Positions 35,857 to 44,210 of a DNA stretch of 64,000 nt are shown here, piece after piece. Each line of letters opens with the position of its first letter. The stretch's first letter is position 1. The notes under the pieces are model-generated. The model saw nothing but the letters and a program-made list of their open reading frames with translations, searched no databases and was not told the origin of the DNA. The DNA lies in contig NZ_FNZM01000011.1 of NCBI RefSeq assembly GCF_900109265.1, forward strand, positions 124,001-188,000, in the 5' to 3' direction. This DNA is from Paraburkholderia tropica. Its GTDB lineage: Bacteria > Pseudomonadota > Gammaproteobacteria > Burkholderiales > Burkholderiaceae. Position numbers and translations under genes: made by a program.

Positions 35857-36327
35857 AGGGTAGTCGTCCTGCAAAGTGTGGTGTGTGGCCCGAAGCCGGG
35901 GCGCTGGCGTTGCGCGCGTCGGGCGGATCGGGCATGGCTTGCCGGCCTCGGCGGCTGGCGAGCCGCACGATCTGGCCAACTGGCTGTGCGAAACGGCGCA
36001 GGCGATACCTTGCCCGGCGGCCACGGGATTTCCATCTCGTAAACATTTAACCACTGCCGCGCGTCGCAGGGCAATGGACGTGCCCGGATTGTCGCTGCGC
36101 GCCGCGTTCTGCGCGAATGCGCCCCGATGCGCGCCCGGACGCCGTCGACTGCGGCCAGAATTCGGCGCGCGGACCGGCTGGCACGCCTCGTGCTCTGCAT
36201 GTCGGACTGCGCACGGGCGTCTATCCTACCTGGCGCGGCGTATGCGCCGATAGATCGGTGGCCGGTTCATCTGCTCACGGCTGCCGATTCTGACCGCATT
36301 TCCGACAACAACCTGGGAGAGTGCGAC
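35857..36327. other. Divergent intergenic region with a sigma-54 promoter candidate
   Basis: 471 bases between the activator (leftward) and a small membrane-type gene (rightward). The plus-strand sigma-54-like element at 36179-36194 is described separately. No other gene or repeat is supported. Confidence 0.5.
36179..36194 (+). promoter_or_regulatory. Candidate sigma-54 (RpoN) promoter
   Basis: TGGCACGCCTCGTGCT: the -24 element TGGCACG is exact, four bases later the -12 element reads GTGCT against TTGCW, and GG and GC are 10 bases apart. It points to the gene starting at 36328, giving a leader of about 120 nt. Two sigma-54 activators are encoded on either side. Confidence 0.6.
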
Positions 36328-36648
36328 ATGGCGAAGAACAAGCGTGGACTGATTGGGACCCTCGTGGCGGTGGGTGCGCTCGGCGCGACGGCAGGCATGC
36401 TGGCGTGGCGTTTTGCGCAGCGTCACCGCATGCAGCGTCAGACGTTTCACCGCGAGCTGAACCGCTGGGAGGGCGAGGGCGGCTCGCTGGCGGAGAGCGG
36501 CGTGGCGCCGGGCGCGGCAGCGACGGGCGATGCGATGGCCGCCGGCGTGATGGCGCGCGGCGAGCCGGTCAACGGCGCGGCGGGCGACGCCTCGAGCGGC
36601 GCATGGCCGTTTCCGCAAAGCGGCAGCGATCCGGCCACGCGGCATTGA
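36328..36648 (+). CDS. Small membrane-anchored protein of unknown function
   Basis: 106 residues. GGGAGA lies eight bases before the ATG. Starts MAKNKRG, one hydrophobic helix (about 8-28, LIGTLVAVGALGATAGMLAW), a basic stretch (RFAQRHRMQRQTFHRELNRWEGEG), and a disordered Gly/Ala-rich tail ending with His. No family recognised. It sits between two sigma-54 activators and behind a sigma-54-like promoter, so regulation by them is likely. Confidence 0.8.
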   Translation: MAKNKRGLIGTLVAVGALGATAGMLAWRFAQRHRMQRQTFHRELNRWEGEGGSLAESGVAPGAAATGDAMAAGVMARGEPVNGAAGDASSGAWPFPQSGSDPATRH

Positions 36649-37033
36649 GGTACGGGAGGACGCATTCCGGTAGCGGATGCGGCTTTCGACGCAACATCGG
36701 CACGGCGCTCACGTCCTCGCGACGCGCGCGCCGGGCGTCCGATGTCACCGTGAATGCCACGCATCCGTATCTGGAATATGTCTATAATGGCCATATCCAC
36801 AACAATCAAGGTTTGGGTTGACTGCGGGTCGCGAGATTGTTGCGATCATGCAGCTAAAAGACCGCGCTCGCCGTCCTGAGCGTACCCGGCCGTTTCGCAC
36901 TCCACTTGCAGCGCCACCCTCGCGCCGCGCAGCCCGCGACGTCGGACTCTGTTGTCCGTCGCGCTGGAACTTGCTGCGGCGCGTCGTGTTGTGCGCCCAG
37001 GAGCCACTCACCTTTCAGGGCTGACGAGACGCG
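36649..37033. other. Intergenic region before the sigma-54 response regulator
   Basis: 385 bases. A consensus -10 TATAAT at 36783-36788 in an AT-rich patch faces the response regulator, about 245 bases before its start, with no convincing -35. Open frames across it have no protein-like character. Confidence 0.4.
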
Positions 37034-38413
37034 ATGCCACATGTATTGATTGTCGATGACGACGCAGAAACCCGCGAAGCGCTCGCCGCCGTGGTGGGCG
37101 AAGACGGACTCACCACCGCGCAGGCCGGCGACCTGCGGGAAGCGCGCATCCAGCTGATCCGGCAAATGCCGGACGTTGTGTTCACCGATCTGAAGCTGCC
37201 CGACGGCAGCGGCACCGATCTGTTCCAGGATCTCGATCCGCGCTCGGGCGTGGAACTCGTTGTCATCACCGGTCACGCGACCGTGGAGACGGCCGTCGAC
37301 GCGCTCAAGAACGGCGCGATCGACTACCTCGTGAAGCCGATCAACCTCCAGCGCGTGAAGGCGATTCTCAATCGTCTGCCGCGCGCGGGCGATCTCAAGG
37401 CCGAAATCGGCACGCTGCGCGGCGAGCTGCGCCGCATGGGCCGCTTCGGTCTGATGCTCGGCAATTCGCCGGTCATGCAGGACGTCTACGACCAGATCAG
37501 CCGCGTCGCGCCCACGCCCGCCTCGGTGATGCTGGTGGGCGAGTCGGGCACCGGCAAGGAAGTCGCCGCGCAGACCATCCATCAGTTGAGCCTGCGCCGC
37601 AAGCACGAATTCCTCGCGGTGAACTGCGGCGCGATTTCGCCGAACCTGATCGAATCCGAAATGTTCGGCCACGAACGCGGCTCGTTCACGGGTGCGGACC
37701 GTCAGCACAAGGGGTATTTCGAACGCGCGAACGGCGGCACGCTGTTTCTCGATGAAATCACCGAAATGCCGATCGAGTTGCAGGTGAAACTGCTGCGCGT
37801 GCTCGAAACCGGCATGTTCATGCGCGTCGGCACGACCAAGGAAATCGAGACCGACGTGCGCCTGATCGCGGCCACCAATCGCGATCCGGAGCAGGCCGTG
37901 GCCGAGGGCAAGCTGCGTCTGGACCTGTATCACCGTCTGAACGTGTTCCCGATCAACCTGCCGCCGCTGCGCGAGCGCGGCAAGGACGTCGAGCTGCTGG
38001 CGCAGGCCTTCCTCGACGAACTCAACGAGCGCCACGGCACGAAGAAGCAGTTTCCGCCCGCGGTGCGCGAGATGCTCGCGGCCTATCCGTGGGCCGGCAA
38101 CGTGCGCGAGCTGAAGAACTACGTGCAGCGTGCGCACATCATGTCGGGCAACGAAGGCGATCTCACGGCGGCCGTGCCTTTGCAGATCTCGCTGTCGAAG
38201 CCCGTGGCGGGCACGGCCGTGACGATCCCGTTCGGCACCTCGCTCGCCGACGCCGATCGTCAACTGATCCTCGCGACGCTCGAACAGTGCGGCGGCGTGA
38301 AGACGCGCGCGGCGGAGATTCTCGGCATTAGCCTGAAGACGCTCTATAACCGGCTGGTCGAGTATGGCAACGAGACGGGCAAGGGCGAGACGCCCGCGCG
38401 CGCGGGAGCCTGA
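37034..38413 (+). CDS. NtrC-family sigma-54 response regulator
   Basis: 459 residues. Receiver (about 1-115) with VDDD, phospho-acceptor Asp52 in FTDLKLPDG, VITGHAT and KPIN. AAA+ domain (about 145-375) with Walker A GESGTGKE, GSFTGA, FLDEITEM and ATNRDP. Fis-type HTH at the C-terminus (TRAAEILGISLKTLYNRLVEYG). Activates RpoN promoters when phosphorylated. No histidine kinase is encoded nearby, so it is an orphan. Followed by a long stem-loop and small genes, one with a sigma-54-like promoter. Confidence 0.95.
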   Translation: MPHVLIVDDDAETREALAAVVGEDGLTTAQAGDLREARIQLIRQMPDVVFTDLKLPDGSGTDLFQDLDPRSGVELVVITGHATVETAVDALKNGAIDYLVKPINLQRVKAILNRLPRAGDLKAEIGTLRGELRRMGRFGLMLGNSPVMQDVYDQISRVAPTPASVMLVGESGTGKEVAAQTIHQLSLRRKHEFLAVNCGAISPNLIESEMFGHERGSFTGADRQHKGYFERANGGTLFLDEITEMPIELQVKLLRVLETGMFMRVGTTKEIETDVRLIAATNRDPEQAVAEGKLRLDLYHRLNVFPINLPPLRERGKDVELLAQAFLDELNERHGTKKQFPPAVREMLAAYPWAGNVRELKNYVQRAHIMSGNEGDLTAAVPLQISLSKPVAGTAVTIPFGTSLADADRQLILATLEQCGGVKTRAAEILGISLKTLYNRLVEYGNETGKGETPARAGA

Positions 38414-38460
38414 GCCGCCCTGTCCGGATAAGGCGATAAGCCTCAAGACGCACTGAAGTC

Positions 38461-38513
38461 AGCGCCCGTTCGTGCCGGTATGCGATGTAAATCGCGCCGG
38501 CCGAACGGGCGCT
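38461..38513 (+). terminator. Long stem-loop after the sigma-54 response regulator
   Basis: Perfect 12-bp outer stem AGCGCCCGTTCG (38461-38472) with CGAACGGGCGCT (38502-38513). Inside, GCCGG/CCGGC and GCGAT/ATCGC can extend it. It is followed by TTTGCATT. Acts as a terminator or a protective 3' structure. Confidence 0.75.
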
Positions 38514-38586
38514 TTGCATTGGGCACCAGTCGGCGACAGCGCGCCGATGCCGCGCGGGACGCCGCTCACCCGCCGATCGGCGCGGC

Positions 38587-38602
38587 TGGTATGTCGCTTG
38601 CA
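38587..38602 (+). promoter_or_regulatory. Candidate sigma-54 (RpoN) promoter
   Basis: TGGTATGTCGCTTGCA: GG and GC are spaced by 10 bases, the -12 element TTGCA is exact, and the -24 element TGGTATG differs from TGGCACG at two C-to-T positions. Predicted start of transcription is about 38614, with the ribosome site TTTGGAGGAG and ATG of the next gene at once downstream. Confidence 0.65.
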
Positions 38603-38636
38603 GACGGTTCATCGACGACCTTTGGAGGAGTGCACG

Positions 38637-38981
38637 ATGCCCAGCTGCAAACAATCCGATCCGTTCCGCGTGAAGCCGTGGCTTGCCCATACGCCGCAAC
38701 CCGACGATCCGCCGCCCAGCGAACCCGGCACGCCCGACGTGCCCCCGGTCGGCGATCCGCCGCCGCAGCCGGGCGAAGTGCCGCGCTCGATCCGACACTA
38801 TCCCGTGATGCGCACGCGCGAGTCGCACGACGAGTGGGCGCGCGTGGCCGCGTATGCGCGCGAGGCGGGCCGCTCGGCGTGGGCGCGCTGGGCGCGTTGG
38901 GCAAGCTGGACCTGCCGTCCCGGCGACGATCGAACCCCGTCCGCGCCGTCCCGGGCCGCGCCAGTGTTGCAGCATCGGTGA
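38637..38981 (+). CDS. Small Pro-rich hydrophilic protein of unknown function
   Basis: 114 residues. Excellent ribosome site GGAGGAG six bases before the ATG. Residues about 20-50 are Pro/Asp/Glu-rich (PDDPPPSEPGTPDVPPVG), followed by an Arg/Trp-rich segment (SAWARWARWASWTC). No signal peptide or membrane helix; no family recognised. Preceded by a sigma-54-like promoter, so probably made under control of the neighbouring activators. The Trp/Arg segment could bind membrane or nucleic acid. Confidence 0.7.
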   Translation: MPSCKQSDPFRVKPWLAHTPQPDDPPPSEPGTPDVPPVGDPPPQPGEVPRSIRHYPVMRTRESHDEWARVAAYAREAGRSAWARWARWASWTCRPGDDRTPSAPSRAAPVLQHR

Positions 38982-39049
38982 CATCCGCGATTTTTATGTA
39001 CGAGTTACAAACCAATCGCCATATTTACCGGCAAATTCACGCGGCGAAC

Positions 39050-39060
39050 CCTAGACTATA
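39050..39060 (+). promoter_or_regulatory. Candidate sigma-S-type -10 element
   Basis: CCTAGACTATA resembles the extended RpoS -10 (CTAYACT followed by A/T) with one mismatch. It ends 46 bases before the ATG of the next small gene. No strong -35 is needed by RpoS. Confidence 0.35.
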
Positions 39061-39106
39061 AAAAACGCCCACGCTGCGTGGCAGCCTTCCCGCTGGAGGC
39101 ATCGAC

Positions 39107-39367
39107 ATGAGACATCCCGCATTGCGCCGCTCCGCACGTCACTCGGCCCGGCGCGGCTCGCGTGACGGAGAACCGAAAAGCGGCAGTTCCGCCGATCCGT
39201 CTTCCGGCTCGCCCGGCGCTTCCGGTGCGTCCGGATACAGCCCCGATCCGGCCGGCCAGAATCGCCCCGCGCCCGGCGTGCCGCCCGACGGCGAGCACAA
39301 CCAGGGCGGCGCGCGCGCCGAGGGCATCGACTATCAGCGGGATCTGGGCTCGGAGCAGGACGCTTGA
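39107..39367 (+). CDS. Small disordered Gly/Ser/Pro-rich protein of unknown function
   Basis: 86 residues, GGAGG seven bases before the ATG. A basic start (MRHPALRRSARHSARRGSR) and then a long hydrophilic Gly/Ser/Pro/Asp segment (DPSSGSPGASGASGYSPDP) and GEHNQGGARAEGIDYQRDLG at the end. Composition is like hydrophilin or desiccation-stress proteins, but I recognise no family. Directly upstream of otsA. Confidence 0.65.
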   Translation: MRHPALRRSARHSARRGSRDGEPKSGSSADPSSGSPGASGASGYSPDPAGQNRPAPGVPPDGEHNQGGARAEGIDYQRDLGSEQDA

Positions 39368-39667
39368 TCGATCGGTTCAAGTCGCGCTGCCGAGCGCTCC
39401 GTCGGCGAACGCGGCTCCCGTCGAAGTTCAGTCGAAGTTCAGTCGAAGTTCACTCGCAGTCAGGCATCCCACCCTGCTTTTGCGCAGCGCATTCACCGCG
39501 CGCGCAGTCGGGACGCGTGCGCGCGGAAGGTGTCGGCGTCCGTTTGTGCCCCGTTTAAATCCGTTCCTTGTCGGGCAAAGGAGGCGCGGATCTTGCGTGC
39601 GTGCCTGAGGCAACGTCTTCGGACGCACGAGAAACAACGAAGCAACGAAACAGGAGGATTGGCCGCA
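39368..39667. other. Intergenic region upstream of otsA
   Basis: 300 bases. Contains three perfect tandem copies of an 11-bp unit (39420-39452, listed separately) and no recognisable sigma-70 promoter. A GG-N10-GC coincidence near 39577 has a poor -12 element and is not called. Confidence 0.45.
39420..39452. repeat. Three tandem copies of an 11-bp repeat upstream of otsA
   Basis: GTCGAAGTTCA is repeated three times without change, and a diverged fourth copy follows (CTCGCAGTCA). The period is about one helical turn, so a regulator could bind all copies on one face of the DNA. It lies about 215 bases before the otsA start. Confidence 0.8.
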
Positions 39668-41245
39668 ATGGGCAGACTGATCGTGGTATCGAATCGCGTG
39701 GCACCGACGCAAGAAGGCCGTCCCGCAGCAGGCGGGCTGGCGGTCGGCGTGCTGGACGCGCTCAAGGAGACGGGCGGCGTGTGGTTTGGGTGGAGCGGCG
39801 AAACGGTCGCCGAGCCGGCCGCGCCGGTCATCGAGCAGCAGGGCAGCGTCACCTACGCGACGGTAGGACTCACCCGCCGTGACTACGACCAGTACTACAA
39901 GGGCTTCTCGAATACGACGCTCTGGCCGACGTTCCACTATCGCAACGACCTCGCGCGCTACGAGCGCCAGGAATATGGCGGCTATCTGCGCGTGAACGTG
40001 ACGCTCGCGCGCCAGCTCAAGCCGCTGATCCAGCCCGACGACATCATCTGGGTCCACGACTATCACCTGATTCCGTTCGCGCGCTGCCTGCGCGACCTCG
40101 GCGTGAAGAATCCGATCGGCTTCTTCCTGCACATTCCGCTGCCGGTGCCCGAAGTGATGCGCTCGGTGCCGCCGCACGAAGAACTGATGAAGTTCATGTG
40201 CCATTACGACGTGGTCGGTTTTCAGACCGATGCGGACCGTCAGGCGTTCGTCGACTACATCGAGCGCGGCGGCCACGGCACCGCGAGCGAAGACGGCATG
40301 GTGCACGCCTGGGATCGCTTCCTGAAGGTGGGCGCGTACCCGATCGGCATCTATCCCGATTCGATCGCGAAGTCGGCGGCGCAATTCACCGACCGCAAGC
40401 CGGTGCGCAGCCTGCGCGACGCGATGCGCGGACGCAAGCTCATCATGAGCGTCGATCGTCTCGATTATTCGAAGGGGCTCGCCGAGCGCTTCCAGGCGTT
40501 CGAGCGCATGCTGCAGAACGGGCCGGGCTGGCATGGCCGCGTCTCGCTCCTGCAGATCGCGCCGCCGACGCGCTCCGACGTGCAGACCTATCAGACCATC
40601 CGCCGCAATCTGGAAGGCGAGGCCGGACGCATCAACGGCCGCTTCGCGCAGCTCGACTGGACGCCGATCCAGTATCTGAACCGCAAGTACGAACGTCATC
40701 TGTTGATGGCGCTGTTCCGCCAGGCGCAGGTGGGTTATGTCGCGCCGCTGCGTGACGGCATGAACCTCGTCGCGAAGGAATACGTGGCGTCGCAGAATCC
40801 TGAGGATCCGGGCGTGCTGGTGCTCTCGCAGTTCGCGGGCGCGGCAGAGCAGTTGCCTGGCGCATTGGTTGTGAATCCTTACGATTTGAATCAGACCGCC
40901 GAGGCGCTGGAGCGCGCGCTCTCGATGCCGTATGCCGAGCGCCAGTCGCGCTACGAGGACATGATGGCGTCGCTGCGCGAGAACAATCTTTCGGTGTGGC
41001 GCGATACGTTCCTCGCCGATCTGCGCAGCGTCGCGACGGCGGCTTCGGTGACGGCCACGGCGAAGGCGCGCAGTGCGACGCCGGGCGTGCCGAATGCATC
41101 GATTGCACCGATCGCTCCGGTCCCGCCGGTCGCGGTTCCGGTCGCGAAAGCTGCGCAAGTCGATCTGCCTTCGAAGGCGTCGGCGAAGGCCGCCGCGAAG
41201 CCGGCGTCGAGCGCCGCCACCGTCAGCAAGGCGAAGGCGGAATGA
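39668..41245 (+). CDS. otsA: Alpha,alpha-trehalose-6-phosphate synthase
   Basis: Makes trehalose-6-phosphate from UDP-glucose and glucose-6-phosphate, for osmo- and desiccation protection. GT20 family: N-terminal SNRVAPTQEGRPAAGGLAVGV loop, WVHDYHLIPFA, HIPLPVPEV, DRLDYSKGL and RDGMNLVAKEYVA with the nucleotide-sugar Asp/Glu. The catalytic part ends near residue 460; an Ala/Pro/Lys tail of ~65 residues follows (APIAPVPPVAVPVAKAA). ATG at 39668 is preceded by AGGAGG. otsB is not in the window. Confidence 0.96.
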   Translation: MGRLIVVSNRVAPTQEGRPAAGGLAVGVLDALKETGGVWFGWSGETVAEPAAPVIEQQGSVTYATVGLTRRDYDQYYKGFSNTTLWPTFHYRNDLARYERQEYGGYLRVNVTLARQLKPLIQPDDIIWVHDYHLIPFARCLRDLGVKNPIGFFLHIPLPVPEVMRSVPPHEELMKFMCHYDVVGFQTDADRQAFVDYIERGGHGTASEDGMVHAWDRFLKVGAYPIGIYPDSIAKSAAQFTDRKPVRSLRDAMRGRKLIMSVDRLDYSKGLAERFQAFERMLQNGPGWHGRVSLLQIAPPTRSDVQTYQTIRRNLEGEAGRINGRFAQLDWTPIQYLNRKYERHLLMALFRQAQVGYVAPLRDGMNLVAKEYVASQNPEDPGVLVLSQFAGAAEQLPGALVVNPYDLNQTAEALERALSMPYAERQSRYEDMMASLRENNLSVWRDTFLADLRSVATAASVTATAKARSATPGVPNASIAPIAPVPPVAVPVAKAAQVDLPSKASAKAAAKPASSAATVSKAKAE

Positions 41246-41299
41246 TCGCGATGCACATCGTCGTCACGCGTTAACGCGGACGACAGACGATTCACCCCC

Positions 41300-41327
41300 C
41301 GGCGGCTTTCGAGTCGCCGTTTTTTTG
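41300..41327 (+). terminator. Intrinsic terminator of otsA
   Basis: Stem CGGCGGCT (41300-41307) with AGTCGCCG (41312-41319) closed by a TTCG tetraloop, one G-T pair, and followed by eight Ts. Confidence 0.85.
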
Positions 41328-41364
41328 CGCACGCTTGCCGCGCCGCGTGGTGCCGCGTGTCGCT

Positions 41365-41922
41365 TCAGGCGCGTTGCGCGCCCGCTTCGCCGAACGGATG
41401 CGGCGCGGCGGTCGGATCGAAATCCGCCCAGTGGCCGCCGTGCCATTGGCCCGACGCGCGCTCGACGTCGTCGGCGCCGGCTTCGCGCAGCACGTCGGCG
41501 GCGACGGCCTGGTTATCGGGGCTCACGTGCACGGCGAGCAGCACGCCCGACTGACGCATCTCGTGATGCACGCGCTCCTCGTGCTCGCTCGCGCGGTGCC
41601 AGCCCGCGCCGATGCGTGCGCCGATCCACGCGCCCACGCCCGCCGCGATCACCACCGCCGGCAGCGACGCCGACAGCAGCGCGCCGAACAGCGCGACACC
41701 GGCCACGGCGCCCGCGACCGCGCCGAGGGTGAGATTGCGCGTGCGATGCGGCGGCGCGGCGGCCACGGCCACCGGATGCGGCGTGTGACGCGCGTGTTGT
41801 CCGCGCGGATTGACGAAGAACAGGTTGACGTCTTCTTCGACGAAACCGCGCGCGAACAGCTTGTCGGCGACGGCTTCGGCGGCGGGGAAGGTCGTGAAGC
41901 GCCCGGCGACGATCAGTGACAT
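41365..41922 (-). CDS. Glycine-rich membrane-associated protein (general-stress-like)
   Basis: 185 residues. The N-terminus SLIVAGRFTTFPAAEAVADKLFARGFVEEDVNLFFVNP looks like the ferredoxin-like domain of stress proteins related to YflT/GSP17M, with a second similar half at the end (GVLLAVHVSPDNQAVAADVLREAGADDVERASG). The middle (about 72-112) is a Gly/Ala hydrophobic hairpin with glycine-zipper spacing (LGAVAGAVAGVALFGALL, VGAWIGARIGAG). Likely inner-membrane inserted; function unknown. ATG at 41922 has a G-run upstream. Neighbour of otsA. Confidence 0.8.
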   Translation of the reverse strand: MSLIVAGRFTTFPAAEAVADKLFARGFVEEDVNLFFVNPRGQHARHTPHPVAVAAAPPHRTRNLTLGAVAGAVAGVALFGALLSASLPAVVIAAGVGAWIGARIGAGWHRASEHEERVHHEMRQSGVLLAVHVSPDNQAVAADVLREAGADDVERASGQWHGGHWADFDPTAAPHPFGEAGAQRA

Positions 41923-42052
41923 GGGAATCCCCCTTCGCAAGGTTGACTCACCGAAGGAAGACGCGCCGCGCGTGCGGCGCGCCGTAATCCCATGTTAGTG
42001 CGTGCCTGTGCGAAACGTGAGGGCAAACGCGAGGCGATCCGCGCGGCCCGCG

Positions 42053-43477
42053 TCAGCCGCGCAGGCGTGCGTTGCGCTGCGGCACGAGCCGCATCAGGCT
42101 CACGACGGCGGCCACGGCGGAGAACGCCGTCGCCACATACAGCGCGAGCGCCGGTCCGTGCTGCGGCGCGACGCCGAAAATCAGCGCGACCAGTGCCGCG
42201 CCGAGCGTTTGCCCCGTGAGCCGCGCGGTGCCGAGCATGCCGCTCGCGCCGCCGCTGCGTTCGCGCGGTGCGGACGAGAGAATCTGCCGGTTATTGGGCG
42301 ACTGGAAAATGCCGAAACCCGCGCCGCACAGCGCCATGCGCCAGCCGATGTCGAACACCGAGGGATGCGCGCCGAGCGTCGCGAGCGACAACAGCCCGAG
42401 CGCGAACAGCACGAGGCCGATGCCGCCGAGCATGCCGGCGGCGTAGCGGTCGGACAGCCAGCCCGCGAGCGGCGCCGCGCCGATGATGACGAGCGGCCAG
42501 GGCGTCATCAGCAAGCCGGTGTCGACCTGCGAAAAACCGAACGCGTCCTGCAACATGAACGGCAGCGCCACGAACGCGAGCATCTGCGCGCAGAACGAGC
42601 AGACCGAAGTGCTGATCGAGAGCGCGAACACCGGATTCGCAAGCAGATCGACGGGCAGCAGCGGCGCGGGCTGGCTGAGCTGGCGGCGCACGAAGAACCA
42701 GCCGACGACCACCGCGCCCGTGAGTTGGGCGGCGATCCAGAGCGGGTTTTCGCCGTGGCCGAAGCCGTCGACGGCAAAGATCAGGAGACCGAACACGATG
42801 GCGTTGAAGACGGCGCTCACGTAGTCGTAGGGCGCGGGATGCCCTTCGTTCATCGGCAGCGCGCGCACGCCGAGCGCGAAGGCGGCGATGCCGATCGGCA
42901 CGTTGATCGCAAACAGCCAGGGCCACGAGGCGATGGCGAGCACGCCCGAGGCGAGCGTCGGGCCAACCGCCGAGGCGACGGCCACCACCATCGCGTTGAT
43001 CGCCACGCCGCGCCCGAGCTGCGCACGCGGATAGATCATGCGCACGAGCGCGGTGTTCACGCTCATGATGCCCGCGCCGCCGAAGCCCTGGATCATGCGC
43101 GCGAGCGCCAGTTGCGTGAGCGTCCCCGCGAGCGCGCAGCCGAGCGAGGCGACCGTGAAGAGCGCGAGACCGGCCAGATAGACGCGCTTGTAGCCGATGC
43201 GGTCGCCGAGCGAGGCGAGCGGCAGGAGCGAGATCGTCACCGAAAGCTGGTAGGCGTTGACGATCCAGATCGAGCTGGCCGCGCTCGCGCGCAGGTCGTG
43301 CGCGATGGTCGGCAGCGCGACGTTGGCGATCGCGCCGTCGAGCACGGCAAGCGTGATGCCGAGCGCGACCACGAGGATCGCGTAATAGCGTTGGGGGAAG
43401 GGCAGGCCGGATTCGGCGTCGTCGGCGGGGTGCGCGGCGGGTGCGCGCGATGAGGCGGTTGGCGTGGTGATCGGCAT
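42053..43477 (-). CDS. MFS multidrug-type exporter (DHA2/EmrB-like)
   Basis: 474 residues with about 13-14 membrane helices. Motif C-like stretches and family signatures VLDGAIANVALPTIAHDLRAS, WIVNAYQLSVTI, LGDRIGYKRVYLAGL and GFGGAGIMSVNTALVRMIYP identify the drug:H+ antiporter 2 group. Probably exports a toxic compound; substrate unknown. Start is uncertain between the ATG at 43477 (MPITTPTAS) and one at 43513; neither has a clear ribosome site. Confidence 0.88.
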   Translation of the reverse strand: MPITTPTASSRAPAAHPADDAESGLPFPQRYYAILVVALGITLAVLDGAIANVALPTIAHDLRASAASSIWIVNAYQLSVTISLLPLASLGDRIGYKRVYLAGLALFTVASLGCALAGTLTQLALARMIQGFGGAGIMSVNTALVRMIYPRAQLGRGVAINAMVVAVASAVGPTLASGVLAIASWPWLFAINVPIGIAAFALGVRALPMNEGHPAPYDYVSAVFNAIVFGLLIFAVDGFGHGENPLWIAAQLTGAVVVGWFFVRRQLSQPAPLLPVDLLANPVFALSISTSVCSFCAQMLAFVALPFMLQDAFGFSQVDTGLLMTPWPLVIIGAAPLAGWLSDRYAAGMLGGIGLVLFALGLLSLATLGAHPSVFDIGWRMALCGAGFGIFQSPNNRQILSSAPRERSGGASGMLGTARLTGQTLGAALVALIFGVAPQHGPALALYVATAFSAVAAVVSLMRLVPQRNARLRG

Positions 43478-43548
43478 CGAGGAAAGGACGGCGCGCGCCG
43501 CCGGAAGCTGCATGGCGGCGCGCGCGGTGCGTGGGCGCGCGGCGCGCG

Positions 43549-44052
43549 TTATTTCAGTTCGTAGAGCCCGACGTAGGTCGTCGAGTCGATTTCGTTCAGA
43601 TGCGTCATGAAGCGCGCGACCGCGTTGGTGGTCTCGGGCGTGACGGGCAGTTGCGCCGCCTTCAGCGCGTGCACGCGGAAGATGTAGCGGTGCGGCTTGT
43701 CCCCGCGCGGCGGCGCGGCGCCGCCGAAGCCGACCGTGCCGTAGTCGTTGCGCATCTGCACGGCGCCTTGCGGCAGCAGGCTGCCGTCGGGCTTGCCCGC
43801 GTTGCGCGCGAGCGAGCGCACGTCGGGCGGAACGTTGACCACGACCCAGTGCCAGAAACCGCTGCCGGTGGGCGCGTCGGGATCGTAGACGGTGATGGCG
43901 AAGCTTTGCGTGTCGGCGGGCGGGGCGTCCCATTGCAGCGCGGGCGAGACGTTGTCGCCATCGACGCCGAAGGCCCGATCGTCGAACTCCTGCGCCTTCG
44001 GCATGAAGCCATTGCCCGGAAAGTCGTCGGACCAGAGTCGAAAGTCAGCCAT
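43549..44052 (-). CDS. YbhB/YbcL family Raf-kinase-inhibitor-like protein
   Basis: 167 residues. PEBP-fold motifs: NVSPALQWDAPPADTQSFAITVYDPDAPTGSGFWHWVVVNVP with the DPDAP and WHW anion-binding pocket, and GKPHRYIF-like DKPHRYIFRVHAL. The bacterial family (E. coli YbhB, YbcL) lacks a known biochemical role. No signal peptide, so cytoplasmic. ATG at 44052 has AAGGAGA upstream. Confidence 0.93.
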   Translation of the reverse strand: MADFRLWSDDFPGNGFMPKAQEFDDRAFGVDGDNVSPALQWDAPPADTQSFAITVYDPDAPTGSGFWHWVVVNVPPDVRSLARNAGKPDGSLLPQGAVQMRNDYGTVGFGGAAPPRGDKPHRYIFRVHALKAAQLPVTPETTNAVARFMTHLNEIDSTTYVGLYELK

Positions 44053-44210
44053 CGCTTGTCTCCTTTTCGTGGGTGCCGGGTCTTGAGCGGATGCGCGGAC
44101 GTATGCGGCTCGCACAGCCTGCGCAGAGCGTGTCGATCCAGTTTAGCACCGCGATGCGCAGGCGCTTTTCCGCGACGACGCAGGTTCGCGCGGCTTCAGG
44201 TCGCAACGTC

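Noticed and set aside
39574..39590. GG-N10-GC coincidence upstream of otsA
   Set aside because: -12 part GGCGC and -24 part are both poor; expected by chance in GC-rich DNA.
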